64,000 nucleotides of DNA from an uncultured Clostridia bacterium. Lineage in GTDB: Bacteria > Bacillota > Clostridia > Oscillospirales > Acutalibacteraceae. A program made the translations under genes and the position numbers. The DNA lies in NCBI GenBank assembly GCA_947589575.1, contig CANQBM010000001.1:186001-250000 (forward strand). The letters run 5' to 3'. Each line of letters starts with the position of its first letter. Positions within the stretch are counted from its first letter, which is position 1. Below, piece by piece: positions 42,019-49,057 of the stretch. Under the pieces are notes generated by a model, which saw nothing but the letters and a program-made list of their open reading frames with translations, searched no databases and had not been told where the DNA came from.

Positions 42019-42840
42019 ATGAGTTTGAGAAAAGCAAGGAAAATTATCTCTCTTTTACTTTCGGTTTTAATTGTTACCGGCGGAATTTTGTTTTCAGGCG
42101 CGGAAATCATAAAATATACATTGTGTAATAAGAACTATATGTCGATTACCTTTTCATCAAAGTCCGTTTACAATGAATGTGTTGATAATTTTAAAAACCG
42201 TATAGAGGTTATATCTGCTAAAAGCAGTATACCCTCCAGGGTTTTTGAAGCTGTTCTTGAAAATAATATTCCTTCAAGCAATACTGCTGTTTTAAGATTA
42301 TTTGCCGGTGACGATTCAACTCTTTACAGCGGTAATTTAGTTGAAGTCTTTGAAAATCTTTGTATTGAATATCTTAAAGGCAATAATATATCATATGATA
42401 AGAATATAATTCATAGTACTGCCGTTTACGCGGCGGAGGTTTTCTCCGATTGTTTTGGTATTAAAAATGCCGGTTCGGCAATAGCGTTTGCGGATAAAGT
42501 AAACAGATCGTACAGTAAGTATGCGTCAGTCGGTATGCTCTTTATTATTTTTTCGGTTGCCATGATGTTAATTATTTTCAGCCAAAAAAGTGATTTAAAA
42601 AGGGCTTTGTATTCTGCTTTTACCGCGCTTGGTTTATCGCTCGCCTTAATAGGTATTTCAGGTCTGATTTTTAATGTTGGCTGTAGCCCTATGCTTTCAC
42701 CGCAGTTATATGCTAACGCGCTGTCAGTATCTGTTAAGGGCGCTTTTGCTCTATCAGCCGTATTGGGTGTAATTATAACCGCCTTGTCGTTTTTCGGCTC
42801 TTTTAAGCAGTATAAGCTCAGTCAAAAGAAATATGAATAA
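42019..42840 (+). CDS. four-helix membrane protein with extracellular domain, unknown function
   Basis: A 273-residue protein: helix 1 at about 9-28, an exposed domain of about 145 residues (29-175) with no signature, then three helices near 176-195, 207-228 and 242-262, ending in a short basic tail. I do not recognise a family. Starting 10 bp after the pseudo-sortase gene and ending with a terminator, it is the third gene of a cassette (soluble protein, dead sortase, membrane protein), which suggests one membrane complex. GAGGGA precedes the ATG. Confidence 0.7.
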   Translation: MSLRKARKIISLLLSVLIVTGGILFSGAEIIKYTLCNKNYMSITFSSKSVYNECVDNFKNRIEVISAKSSIPSRVFEAVLENNIPSSNTAVLRLFAGDDSTLYSGNLVEVFENLCIEYLKGNNISYDKNIIHSTAVYAAEVFSDCFGIKNAGSAIAFADKVNRSYSKYASVGMLFIIFSVAMMLIIFSQKSDLKRALYSAFTALGLSLALIGISGLIFNVGCSPMLSPQLYANALSVSVKGAFALSAVLGVIITALSFFGSFKQYKLSQKKYE

Positions 42841-42881
42841 ATATATATAGTTTTAAATAATATAATATATAATAATATACT

Positions 42882-42917
42882 AGAATCTATATGGCATATG
42901 CTGTATAGATTCTTTTT
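42882..42917 (+). terminator. terminator of the three-gene envelope cassette
   Basis: Ten-bp stem AGAATCTATA / TATAGATTCT with a twelve-base loop, followed by TTTTATT. Confidence 0.85.
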
Positions 42918-42963
42918 ATTACTGTATAAAGCGGTTTTTAATTTAGCAAAAAATTAACGCCTG

Positions 42964-43008
42964 TATATTGTTATATATTCTTAAATATATATTTAATATA
43001 ACAATATA
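42964..43008. repeat. AT-rich inverted repeat in a 290-bp intergenic stretch
   Basis: Thirteen-base arms TATATTGTTATAT (42964-42976) and ATATAACAATATA (42996-43008) separated by 19 bp. The stretch 42918-43211 has no reading frame of note and is extremely AT-rich; it lies upstream of the strong promoter of the 3D/G5 gene and could bind a regulator or simply be a bend. Confidence 0.35.
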
Positions 43009-43211
43009 TTGTATTTTGAATTATTCAAAAATTAAAATGTTACAAATTGTAAAATTAATTTTGCCGATTTCTAAACTTTTTACAAAAAAATATTATCACA
43101 CGGTAAAGCATTAAATTTTATGACCACAAGATATAGTGAAAAAAATATTTTTATAACAGATTAAAAGTTAATTGATTGTGCAAAATGCACAGAATAATTC
43201 AAGTAAATTTG

Positions 43212-43240
43212 TTGACATCTTATGCACTTGTGACTATAAT
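43212..43240 (+). promoter_or_regulatory. consensus SigA promoter of the 3D/G5-domain gene
   Basis: Perfect TTGACA (43212-43217), 17-bp spacer and perfect TATAAT (43235-43240). Transcription should start near 43247 and leave a 5' leader of about 120 nt. Confidence 0.88.
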
Positions 43241-43246
43241 GTCAGA

Positions 43247-43365
43247 CGTTCGGCAATAATAACGGTAAAGCAGAAAGTAATTCTTCTGTTTGGCGGAGTC
43301 TTTCTCCGCTGACATAGGGAACAAATTTGAATAGCCCTAATGTTTCCGACAACAACAAAGGAGAT
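43247..43365 (+). promoter_or_regulatory. structured 5' leader of the 3D/G5-domain gene
   Basis: Between the start point and the ribosome binding site (AAAGGAG) three short hairpins can form: CAGAA/TTCTG (43271-43288), GCGGAG/CTCCGC with loop TCTTT (43293-43309) and TAGGG/CCCTA (43315-43339). In other Firmicutes, related wall-hydrolase genes are controlled by the c-di-AMP (ydaO) riboswitch, but I do not see its conserved blocks. The leader is unassigned. Confidence 0.45.
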
Positions 43366-43369
43366 TAAG

Positions 43370-44614
43370 ATGATTAACCAATCTGATGCTAAGGGACTTA
43401 AAGGTTTTAGTAAAGCCGTCCTGATAGCAGTAATTGCTTTTGTTCTCGCTGTTGCAATCTTTGCTACAACCGCTTTTGCGGGTCTTATAAGCCAGTATAA
43501 TGTAGAGATTGTTGTTGACAGCAATGATGCAATCGTAATTACAACGAATGAAACGGAACCAATCGAAATCCTGTCACAAGCAAATATTACCTTGTCCGAT
43601 AGCGATAAAATTGACATCAGCAATTTTACGGCAGGCGAGGGAGGAACAATTAAGATTGACAAGGAAAACAGCATTAATGTTGAGTTTGACGGAGCAATCA
43701 GAACCTACACATTATATGAAGATACGGTAGGCGAGGCTCTCAAAAGTCTTGGAATCACAGTTTCTCCGAAAGACAAAATAAATTATAAGCTTACCGATAA
43801 AGTCAAGGATGGTATGGTAATATCCATAATGTCCGCAAAATCCGTAACGCTTAAAGCTGACGGAAAGTCAGTAAAATACGCGATTTACAAGGGAACAGTT
43901 GCTGATTTGTTGTCGCTTGCTCAAGTAACACTCGGTAAGGATGACTATACAAAGCCTGCCCTTGATACCGAGCTTAAAGCAAATATGACCGTTGCCGTTT
44001 ACCGTGTCGAATATAAAACGGTAACAGAAAAAGAAAATATTGCGTTTAAGACAATAACAAAAAAAGATTCCTCTATGTACTCAGGCAATCAAAAGGTTGT
44101 TACACTAGGCGTTAAGGGTGAGGAAGAGGTTTCATACAAGGTTAAGTATATAAACGGCAAGCAAAGCAGTAAATCTGAAATCAGCCGAAAGACCGTTAAA
44201 TCTCCTGTAAATAAGGTGGTTAAGGTTGGTACTAAAAAGGCTGAAGTAAAAAAAAGCAGTGTTAAGTCTAACGGCGTGACCTCAAGAAACGGTTACACTG
44301 TCGGTCAGAAAATCAGCGGAAGATACACTCATTACTGCGCGTGCGCCACATGTAACGGCAATTCAAGAGGTATTACCGCAAGCGGAAACCGTATCAGCAA
44401 CGGTATGTCAAATCCATACTATGTTGCGTGTAACTGGCTGCCGCTCGGAACAGTTATAAGTGTTGACGGAACAAACTATACTGTTGTTGACCGCGGAGGC
44501 TCCGGACTTTCTACTGTCGGAAGAATTGATATATTCACACCTGAAGGACACGCGGCGTGCTACAGATACGGCACCGGATCATGCACAATCGAAATTGTCA
44601 GACTTGGTTGGTAA
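43370..44614 (+). CDS. YabE/RpfB-like cell wall protein with DUF348, G5 and 3D domains
   Basis: N-terminal anchor or signal (about residues 11-35, ending TTAFAGL), two DUF348-like repeats (ITLSDSDKIDI; TLYEDTVGEALKSLGITV with GVKDG/VKDGMVISI pattern), a G5 domain (about 200-300; VEYKTVTEKENIAF...KVKYINGK) and a C-terminal 3D domain (315-414) with its aspartates in TVVDRGGSGLSTVGRIDIFTP. 3D domains belong to a double-psi barrel of MltA-like lytic transglycosylases, so muralytic activity in growth or germination is likely. A TTT-rich upstream ATG (ten codons earlier) lacks a ribosome binding site; AAAGGAG precedes the ATG used. The promoter is the strongest in the window, so the gene is probably well expressed. 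Confidence 0.88.
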   Translation: MINQSDAKGLKGFSKAVLIAVIAFVLAVAIFATTAFAGLISQYNVEIVVDSNDAIVITTNETEPIEILSQANITLSDSDKIDISNFTAGEGGTIKIDKENSINVEFDGAIRTYTLYEDTVGEALKSLGITVSPKDKINYKLTDKVKDGMVISIMSAKSVTLKADGKSVKYAIYKGTVADLLSLAQVTLGKDDYTKPALDTELKANMTVAVYRVEYKTVTEKENIAFKTITKKDSSMYSGNQKVVTLGVKGEEEVSYKVKYINGKQSSKSEISRKTVKSPVNKVVKVGTKKAEVKKSSVKSNGVTSRNGYTVGQKISGRYTHYCACATCNGNSRGITASGNRISNGMSNPYYVACNWLPLGTVISVDGTNYTVVDRGGSGLSTVGRIDIFTPEGHAACYRYGTGSCTIEIVRLGW

Positions 44615-44629
44615 AAGTGTTATATGATT

Positions 44630-44672
44630 AATAAAAGGGTATTGATTAATAATTAATCAATACCCTTTTATT
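44630..44672. terminator. terminator after the 3D/G5-domain gene
   Basis: Long stem (about 20 bp; AATAAAAGGGTATTGATTAA pairs with TTAATCAATACCC...) with a tiny loop, followed by TTTTATT. Confidence 0.85.
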
Positions 44673-44699
44673 GACTTATAATATAAAACATAGTAAAAT
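44671..44699 (+). promoter_or_regulatory. SigA-type promoter of glyS
   Basis: TTGACT (44671-44676), 17-bp spacer, TAAAAT (44694-44699). There is no T-box between it and the start, only 39 bp. Confidence 0.7.
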
Positions 44700-44738
44700 G
44701 ATAAAAGTAATAAAGCATTCTATCGGAGGTTTAAACAT

Positions 44739-46118
44739 ATGCTTAATACTGAAAAAACAATGGAAAAAATAGTTGCGCTTTGTAAGGGCAGAGGTTTTAT
44801 TTTCCCGGGAAGTGATATTTACGGAGGTCTTGCCAACACATGGGATTACGGCCCGCTCGGAACAAGGCTTAAAAATAATGTTAAGGATACCTGGAGAAAA
44901 AGATTTATCCAGGAAAGAAAAAACAGTTATGAGGTAGACGCGGATATTCTTATGCACCCGCGTGTATGGGAGGCAAGCGGTCATGTCGCATCCTTTTCCG
45001 ATCCTCTTTTAGACTGCAAGGAATGTAAAATGCGCCACAGAGCAGATAATCTTATTGACGATTTTAATCCGGATGCTCATGCGGATGGTATGACTAAAGA
45101 GGAGATGTTCCAATATATTAAGGACAACAGTATTCCGTGTCCTAACTGCGGTAAGCATAACTTTACCGATATAAGAGAGTTTAACCTTATGTTTCAGACA
45201 TACAGGGGCGTAACAAACGACAGTAAGAGTATTATTTATCTTCGTCCCGAAAACGCGCAGGGTGAATATGTGAACTATGTAAATGTTCAGCGTACTATGA
45301 GAGCAAAGCTTCCGTTTAGTATAGGACAGATAGGCAAGGCTTTCAGAAATGAAATTACGCCGGGTAACTTTACTTTCAGGACAATAGAGTTTGAGCAAAT
45401 GGAATTTCAGACTTTCTGCAAAGAGGGAACCGATACCGAACTTTATGATTATTTTAAGGAATACGGCAAAAAATATTTTGAGGATTTAGGTATTCCTGCC
45501 GAGCATCTTCGTTTTCACGACCATGAAAAGCTTGCCCATTATGCAAAAGCGGCGTGTGATATTGAATTTCTTTTCCCGTTCGGCTGGGGAGAAATCAACG
45601 GTACGCATAACAGAACTGATTTTGACCTTACAAGGCATCAGGAGTACAGCGGTCAGAAAATGGATTATCTTGACCCAGTCACGAATGAAAAATATATTCC
45701 GTATATTATTGAATCAACCTATGGCCTTGACAGAACCGTACTGGCTCTCCTGTGCGAGGCATATGATGAAGAGGTTATTGACGCTGAGAAGAACGATACA
45801 AGAGTTGTTCTTCATCTCAGCCCTGTAATAGCTCCGTATAAAGCGGCGGTTCTGCCGTTATCAAAAAAATTGTCTGACAAGGCTATGGGTATCTGTGACG
45901 ATTTAAGCAAAAAATTTATGACAGATTTTGACGAAACGGGTTCAATCGGCAAAAGATACCGTCGTCAGGATGAAATCGGCACACCTTATTGTATCACTTA
46001 TGATTTTGAATCCGAGGAGGACGGCTGCGTAACCGTCCGCGACCGTGATACAATGGAACAGGTAAGAATACCTATTGAAAAAATTGCGTCATTCATTGAG
46101 GAAAAGCTTGTATTTTAA
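44739..46118 (+). CDS. glyS: glycine--tRNA ligase, dimeric (alpha2) type
   Basis: Class II synthetase of the archaeal/eukaryotic-like homodimeric kind, not the bacterial alpha2beta2 GlyQS. Landmarks: RGFIFPGSDIYGGLANTWDYGPLG, a Cys-rich insertion (CKECKMRH and CPNCGKH, probably zinc), LMFQTYRGV, RPENAQGEYVNY, FRNEITPGNFTFRTIEFEQMEFQ (motif 2), and IESTYGLDRTVLALL (motif 3). The C-terminal anticodon domain starts LSPVIAPYKAAVLPL. 459 residues, typical. TCGGAGG precedes the ATG; own promoter, followed by a DUF975 gene 26 bp later, probably on the same mRNA. Confidence 0.96.
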   Translation: MLNTEKTMEKIVALCKGRGFIFPGSDIYGGLANTWDYGPLGTRLKNNVKDTWRKRFIQERKNSYEVDADILMHPRVWEASGHVASFSDPLLDCKECKMRHRADNLIDDFNPDAHADGMTKEEMFQYIKDNSIPCPNCGKHNFTDIREFNLMFQTYRGVTNDSKSIIYLRPENAQGEYVNYVNVQRTMRAKLPFSIGQIGKAFRNEITPGNFTFRTIEFEQMEFQTFCKEGTDTELYDYFKEYGKKYFEDLGIPAEHLRFHDHEKLAHYAKAACDIEFLFPFGWGEINGTHNRTDFDLTRHQEYSGQKMDYLDPVTNEKYIPYIIESTYGLDRTVLALLCEAYDEEVIDAEKNDTRVVLHLSPVIAPYKAAVLPLSKKLSDKAMGICDDLSKKFMTDFDETGSIGKRYRRQDEIGTPYCITYDFESEEDGCVTVRDRDTMEQVRIPIEKIASFIEEKLVF

Positions 46119-46144
46119 TTTTAGATGAAAAGGGAGTGCGTTTT

Positions 46145-47512
46145 ATGAATAAAATCAACAGATCACTCGTTAAATCTCAGGCTCGACAGATAATCAAAGG
46201 CAAGGTGTTTTATTTGTTTATAATCACCTTTGTGGTTTCTGTTCTTACAGGCGGTATTTCTGTTACGTTCAGTTTTGTAAATGAAATTAACAGTATCAAT
46301 AATTATAATAACAGCCGGTCTGATGATTATAATTACGGTGATTTCGGAAATTATTTTGATTATAATTATGATGACGACGATGATGAATATTATAATGACG
46401 ACGATGATGATTTCTATTACGACGGGGAAAACCCGATTGAAAACTTTGAGCTTAATTCAAAGTCTGCTAATGACAGCGCCTTACAAAGTATAATCGGAGC
46501 CGCGGACAGACCTGCAACAATTTATACGAATGTAATTCCGTTTGCATTTGCAGGACTTGGTATGCTTTCAAATATTATTGCTTTGGTTTTCATTCCCCTT
46601 ACTGTAACGCTTGCCGGAATGTATGTAGCGCTTATCAGAAGAAACTCTAATGAGCATTTTAATTTCGGCGGGGAATTTTCGGGTATTTTTAAAAATACCT
46701 TTAATGATACGTTTTTAAAAAAATTTGTTTTAATAATTTTAGTCGGCTTGCTGACATTTGCTCTTTCACTGTTGTTTATTATTCCCGGAATTATATTCAG
46801 CTACAGCGCATACTTCTCGCTACAGATTATGTATGATTATCCTAATCTTAAGCCGAGCGAGGCAATTAAGCTGTCAAAGAAAATAATTAAGGGCAACCGC
46901 ACAGAACTGTTTGTTTTCGACCTCAGCTTTATTCCATGGTATTTGCTTACCGCAATTACCTTTGGCTTAGCAGGAATTTATACTTTACCCTATATTGAAA
47001 CCGCTAAGGCGCTCTATTATGAGAATTTCCGTTTGAGAGCGATTGCCGAAGGAAGAATCACCGAGGATGATTTTCTCTCTGAAGAAGAGCGGATTATGAA
47101 GTATAACGGATTTAATCAGAATAATAACCAGCAAAATTATTACACGCAAAATAATAATACTTATCAAAATATACAGTATCAGCCGTATAATACTCCTGAA
47201 CAAAATTATGTAAACATTAACGGGACGTTTTATAATCCTGATTTCAGTCCTATTGAGCAGTCTGAGCAATATACTTCTCCTGTTCAGTCTTATCAGGAGG
47301 ACGGCGGTTACTATTATGAACCGCAAAATTCAGCGCAAAATTATGAACATGAACAGCCTGTTCAACAGACCGAACCTCAGTATTATACCCCCGAAACGTC
47401 TGCCCAAACTTCAGAAACGAAGGAAGAGGAGCCGTCGGTATACGATGATAATTCTCATACAGAAGAATCGGACGATAATACCGATAAATCGAATAATTTT
47501 GATAATGAATAA
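46145..47512 (+). CDS. DUF975-family membrane protein with acidic loop and Q/N-rich tail
   Basis: About 455 residues. After helix 1 (VFYLFIITFVVSVLTGG) comes a loop of Asp, Tyr and Asn (about residues 54-96) with runs such as DDDDDEYYNDDDDDF; four to five more helices follow at about 130-300 with the DUF975 pattern (SKKIIKGNRTELFVFDLSFIPWYLLTAITFGLAGIY and YYENFR). The last 150 residues are low complexity, rich in Gln/Asn/Tyr and Pro, and then Glu/Asp. DUF975 proteins have no known role. The frame's upstream GTG is inside the ribosome binding site AAGGGAG, so the ATG is used. Co-transcribed with glyS. Confidence 0.82.
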   Translation: MNKINRSLVKSQARQIIKGKVFYLFIITFVVSVLTGGISVTFSFVNEINSINNYNNSRSDDYNYGDFGNYFDYNYDDDDDEYYNDDDDDFYYDGENPIENFELNSKSANDSALQSIIGAADRPATIYTNVIPFAFAGLGMLSNIIALVFIPLTVTLAGMYVALIRRNSNEHFNFGGEFSGIFKNTFNDTFLKKFVLIILVGLLTFALSLLFIIPGIIFSYSAYFSLQIMYDYPNLKPSEAIKLSKKIIKGNRTELFVFDLSFIPWYLLTAITFGLAGIYTLPYIETAKALYYENFRLRAIAEGRITEDDFLSEEERIMKYNGFNQNNNQQNYYTQNNNTYQNIQYQPYNTPEQNYVNINGTFYNPDFSPIEQSEQYTSPVQSYQEDGGYYYEPQNSAQNYEHEQPVQQTEPQYYTPETSAQTSETKEEEPSVYDDNSHTEESDDNTDKSNNFDNE

Positions 47513-47513
47513 A

Positions 47514-47548
47514 AAAACTGTCCCGGATAATTTTCGGGACAGTTTTTT
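47514..47548. terminator. bidirectional terminator after the DUF975 gene
   Basis: Twelve-bp stem AAAACTGTCCCG / CGGGACAGTTTT, nine-base loop, T-run; it reaches the stop of the opposite small gene. Confidence 0.88.
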
Positions 47549-47804
47549 ACAGCTTGTTTTCCTCTTGGTATTCCTTTGAAAATTCCGTATTCAGCTTGTC
47601 GGGAATCGGTACGCCCATTTCCGTTTTATCGTCGGGTTGCACAGTGGGATTAGATACCCAACTGCCGTACTTGTTTGTTATGCCGGGGTCAAGTTCGTAC
47701 TTATCCTTGTAGCTTTTTCTCTTTTTACGAGTATCAGCAGGCACATTATAGTTATTCAAGCTGTTAATAGTCTGCTGCGGTTTTTCCTTTTTATTACTGC
47801 TCAT
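47547..47804 (-). CDS. small polar hypothetical protein (85 aa)
   Basis: A soluble, very polar protein: basic N-terminus (MSSNKKEKPQQT, then RKKRKSYKDKYE), then NKYGSWVSNPTVQPDDK and PIPDKLNTEFSKEYQEE. No family recognised. The GS[YW] motif followed by Pro/Asp and an acidic end recalls the 58-aa protein at 12.5 kb, but the resemblance is weak. It begins inside the tail of the upstream 51-aa gene (11-bp overlap), so the two are co-translated; a shared terminator lies at the end. Confidence 0.6.
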   Translation of the reverse strand: MSSNKKEKPQQTINSLNNYNVPADTRKKRKSYKDKYELDPGITNKYGSWVSNPTVQPDDKTEMGVPIPDKLNTEFSKEYQEENKL

Positions 47805-47949
47805 TATCTGTTGTACCTTTTACGATTGCTTTTAAATCGTCAAGTGAATTTATTTTTGCACCGCTTTGAATAATAGTTTCCTGTACTATTTCAGGGAGTG
47901 AATTAAAATAATCCTGCATCTGCGGTGTGAGATTAAACATATCAGGCAT
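47794..47949 (-). CDS. small conserved helical protein (51 aa)
   Basis: Starts MPDMFNLTPQMQDYFNSLPEIVQETI and continues with QSGAKINSLDDLKAIV; two amphipathic helices. I recall similar short proteins (LTP-M--YF-SLP--VQE-I) in Clostridia with no function. The ATG lies seven bases after GAAAGGAG; an upstream in-frame start has no such site. That ribosome binding site is the 3' arm of a terminator-like hairpin (separate entry). Confidence 0.65.
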   Translation of the reverse strand: MPDMFNLTPQMQDYFNSLPEIVQETIIQSGAKINSLDDLKAIVKGTTDNEQ

Positions 47950-47952
47950 AAT

Positions 47953-47993
47953 AAAAACTCCTTTCAAAACTATTATGTACGAAAGGAGTTTTT
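47953..47993 (-). promoter_or_regulatory. terminator-like hairpin containing the ribosome binding site of the 51-aa gene
   Basis: Perfect 13-bp stem AAAAACTCCTTTC / GAAAGGAGTTTTT with a 15-base loop. In the minus-strand RNA the 3' arm is GAAAGGAG, i.e. the Shine-Dalgarno of the gene that starts four bases later, and the arm plus flank also gives TTTTTATT. It follows the hemW stop by 13 bp, so it can end hemW transcripts and, in read-through RNA, hide the ribosome binding site. Confidence 0.65.
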
Positions 47994-48006
47994 TTATCAA
48001 AATTTT

Positions 48007-49032
48007 TTAAATTAATTCGCTGATTATATAATTTGAAACAAGCATACCCTGAGGTGTAAGCGAAACGGATTTGTCTGTTTCCGTCATCAGCCCCGCTTTT
48101 ATAAAATGGCTGTAATTTTTTTTAATCAGATATTTGTCTACGCCCTTATTAAGTCTCAGACCAAGCATTATTTTTTCCTCAGACGTCCCGCCCTCGCCGT
48201 CATTAATGATATTAAAATTTTTGTCATAGTAAAAACGTCTGCCGTTCCAAAATGAATGCGCGGATGCGCCGATACCAAGATATTCCCCAAGCTCCCAGTA
48301 TTTCAAATTATGTCTGCTTTCAAAGCCTGGTTTTGAAAAATTACTTATTTCATACTGCTTAAATCCGAGAGCGCTTAAAGCGGTAATTGTTTTTAAATAC
48401 ATATCGCAGACGGTATCCTCGTCAGGAAGCGGAAGTTTGTCTCTCATTTCAAAAAATTTTGTGTTTTCCTCGATTTTAAGCAAATATGCGCTTATGTGAG
48501 TGACGTTCATTCTTTCAATAAATTCAAATGTTTCATCAAGGCTTTCAAGCGTCTGCTTTGGTGTGCCCAGCATAATATCAAGGCTGATATTTGTTATGCC
48601 CGATTTTTTTGCATTTTTAACAGTTCTTTCAATTTCATATTGACCTGCGGCCCTGCCGAGCGCGAAACGCTCTTCGTTTTTTGCGCTTTGCATACCAAGA
48701 CTTATTCTGTTTACTCCAAAGCCTGCATAATCTTCAAAAAGCCTTTCGGTAACGGACGACGGATTACATTCAACAGTAATTTCGCAGTTATCAGAGATTT
48801 CAAACTGATTTTTTGCAGCCTCAATTATATTTCCTATAAGTCTGCTTTCAATGATTGACGGCGTTCCTCCTCCGAAATAAATTGTGTCAAAACAGCCGTT
48901 ATATTTTCTCATCTCGTCAAGCACTCTTTTTATATATTCTTCAGCAAGCGTACTTTCGTATTTAATGCTGTAAAAATCACAGTAAGGGCACTTGGAACGG
49001 CAAAAAGGAATGTGAAAATATAAACCGTTCAT
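48007..49032 (-). CDS. hemW: HemW-like radical SAM heme chaperone/coproporphyrinogen oxidase homologue
   Basis: The N-terminus YFHIPFCRSKCPYCDFYS holds the radical-SAM Cys triad with the HemN/HemW-type C-x3-C-x2-C and following Phe; IYFGGGTPS and MLGTPKQTLESLDETFEF are family motifs, and a HemN C-terminal domain follows (LKYWELGEYLGIGASAHSF). At 341 residues it is the short HemW form, thought to be a heme chaperone rather than an oxygen-independent coproporphyrinogen oxidase. 25 bp after typA in the gltX-glnS-typA-hemW operon. Confidence 0.92.
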   Translation of the reverse strand: MNGLYFHIPFCRSKCPYCDFYSIKYESTLAEEYIKRVLDEMRKYNGCFDTIYFGGGTPSIIESRLIGNIIEAAKNQFEISDNCEITVECNPSSVTERLFEDYAGFGVNRISLGMQSAKNEERFALGRAAGQYEIERTVKNAKKSGITNISLDIMLGTPKQTLESLDETFEFIERMNVTHISAYLLKIEENTKFFEMRDKLPLPDEDTVCDMYLKTITALSALGFKQYEISNFSKPGFESRHNLKYWELGEYLGIGASAHSFWNGRRFYYDKNFNIINDGEGGTSEEKIMLGLRLNKGVDKYLIKKNYSHFIKAGLMTETDKSVSLTPQGMLVSNYIISELI

Positions 49033-49057
49033 ATAATCACACCCCTTTTAATTTTAA

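Noticed and set aside
43247-43365. c-di-AMP (ydaO) riboswitch before the 3D/G5 gene
   Set aside because: The conserved core blocks are not seen; kept only as an unassigned leader.
43234-43674. 146-codon minus-strand frame at the 3D/G5 promoter
   Set aside because: Runs opposite a consensus promoter and a well-supported gene.
44671-44738. T-box leader before glyS
   Set aside because: Promoter and start are only ~40 bp apart and no specifier or TGGNACCGCG element is present.
44676-44984. 102-codon minus-strand frame opposite glyS start
   Set aside because: Runs across the glyS promoter; no ribosome binding site.
46281-46493. Ile/Thr/Met-rich frame inside the DUF975 acidic loop
   Set aside because: A shifted reading of GAT/TAT repeats; composition artefact.
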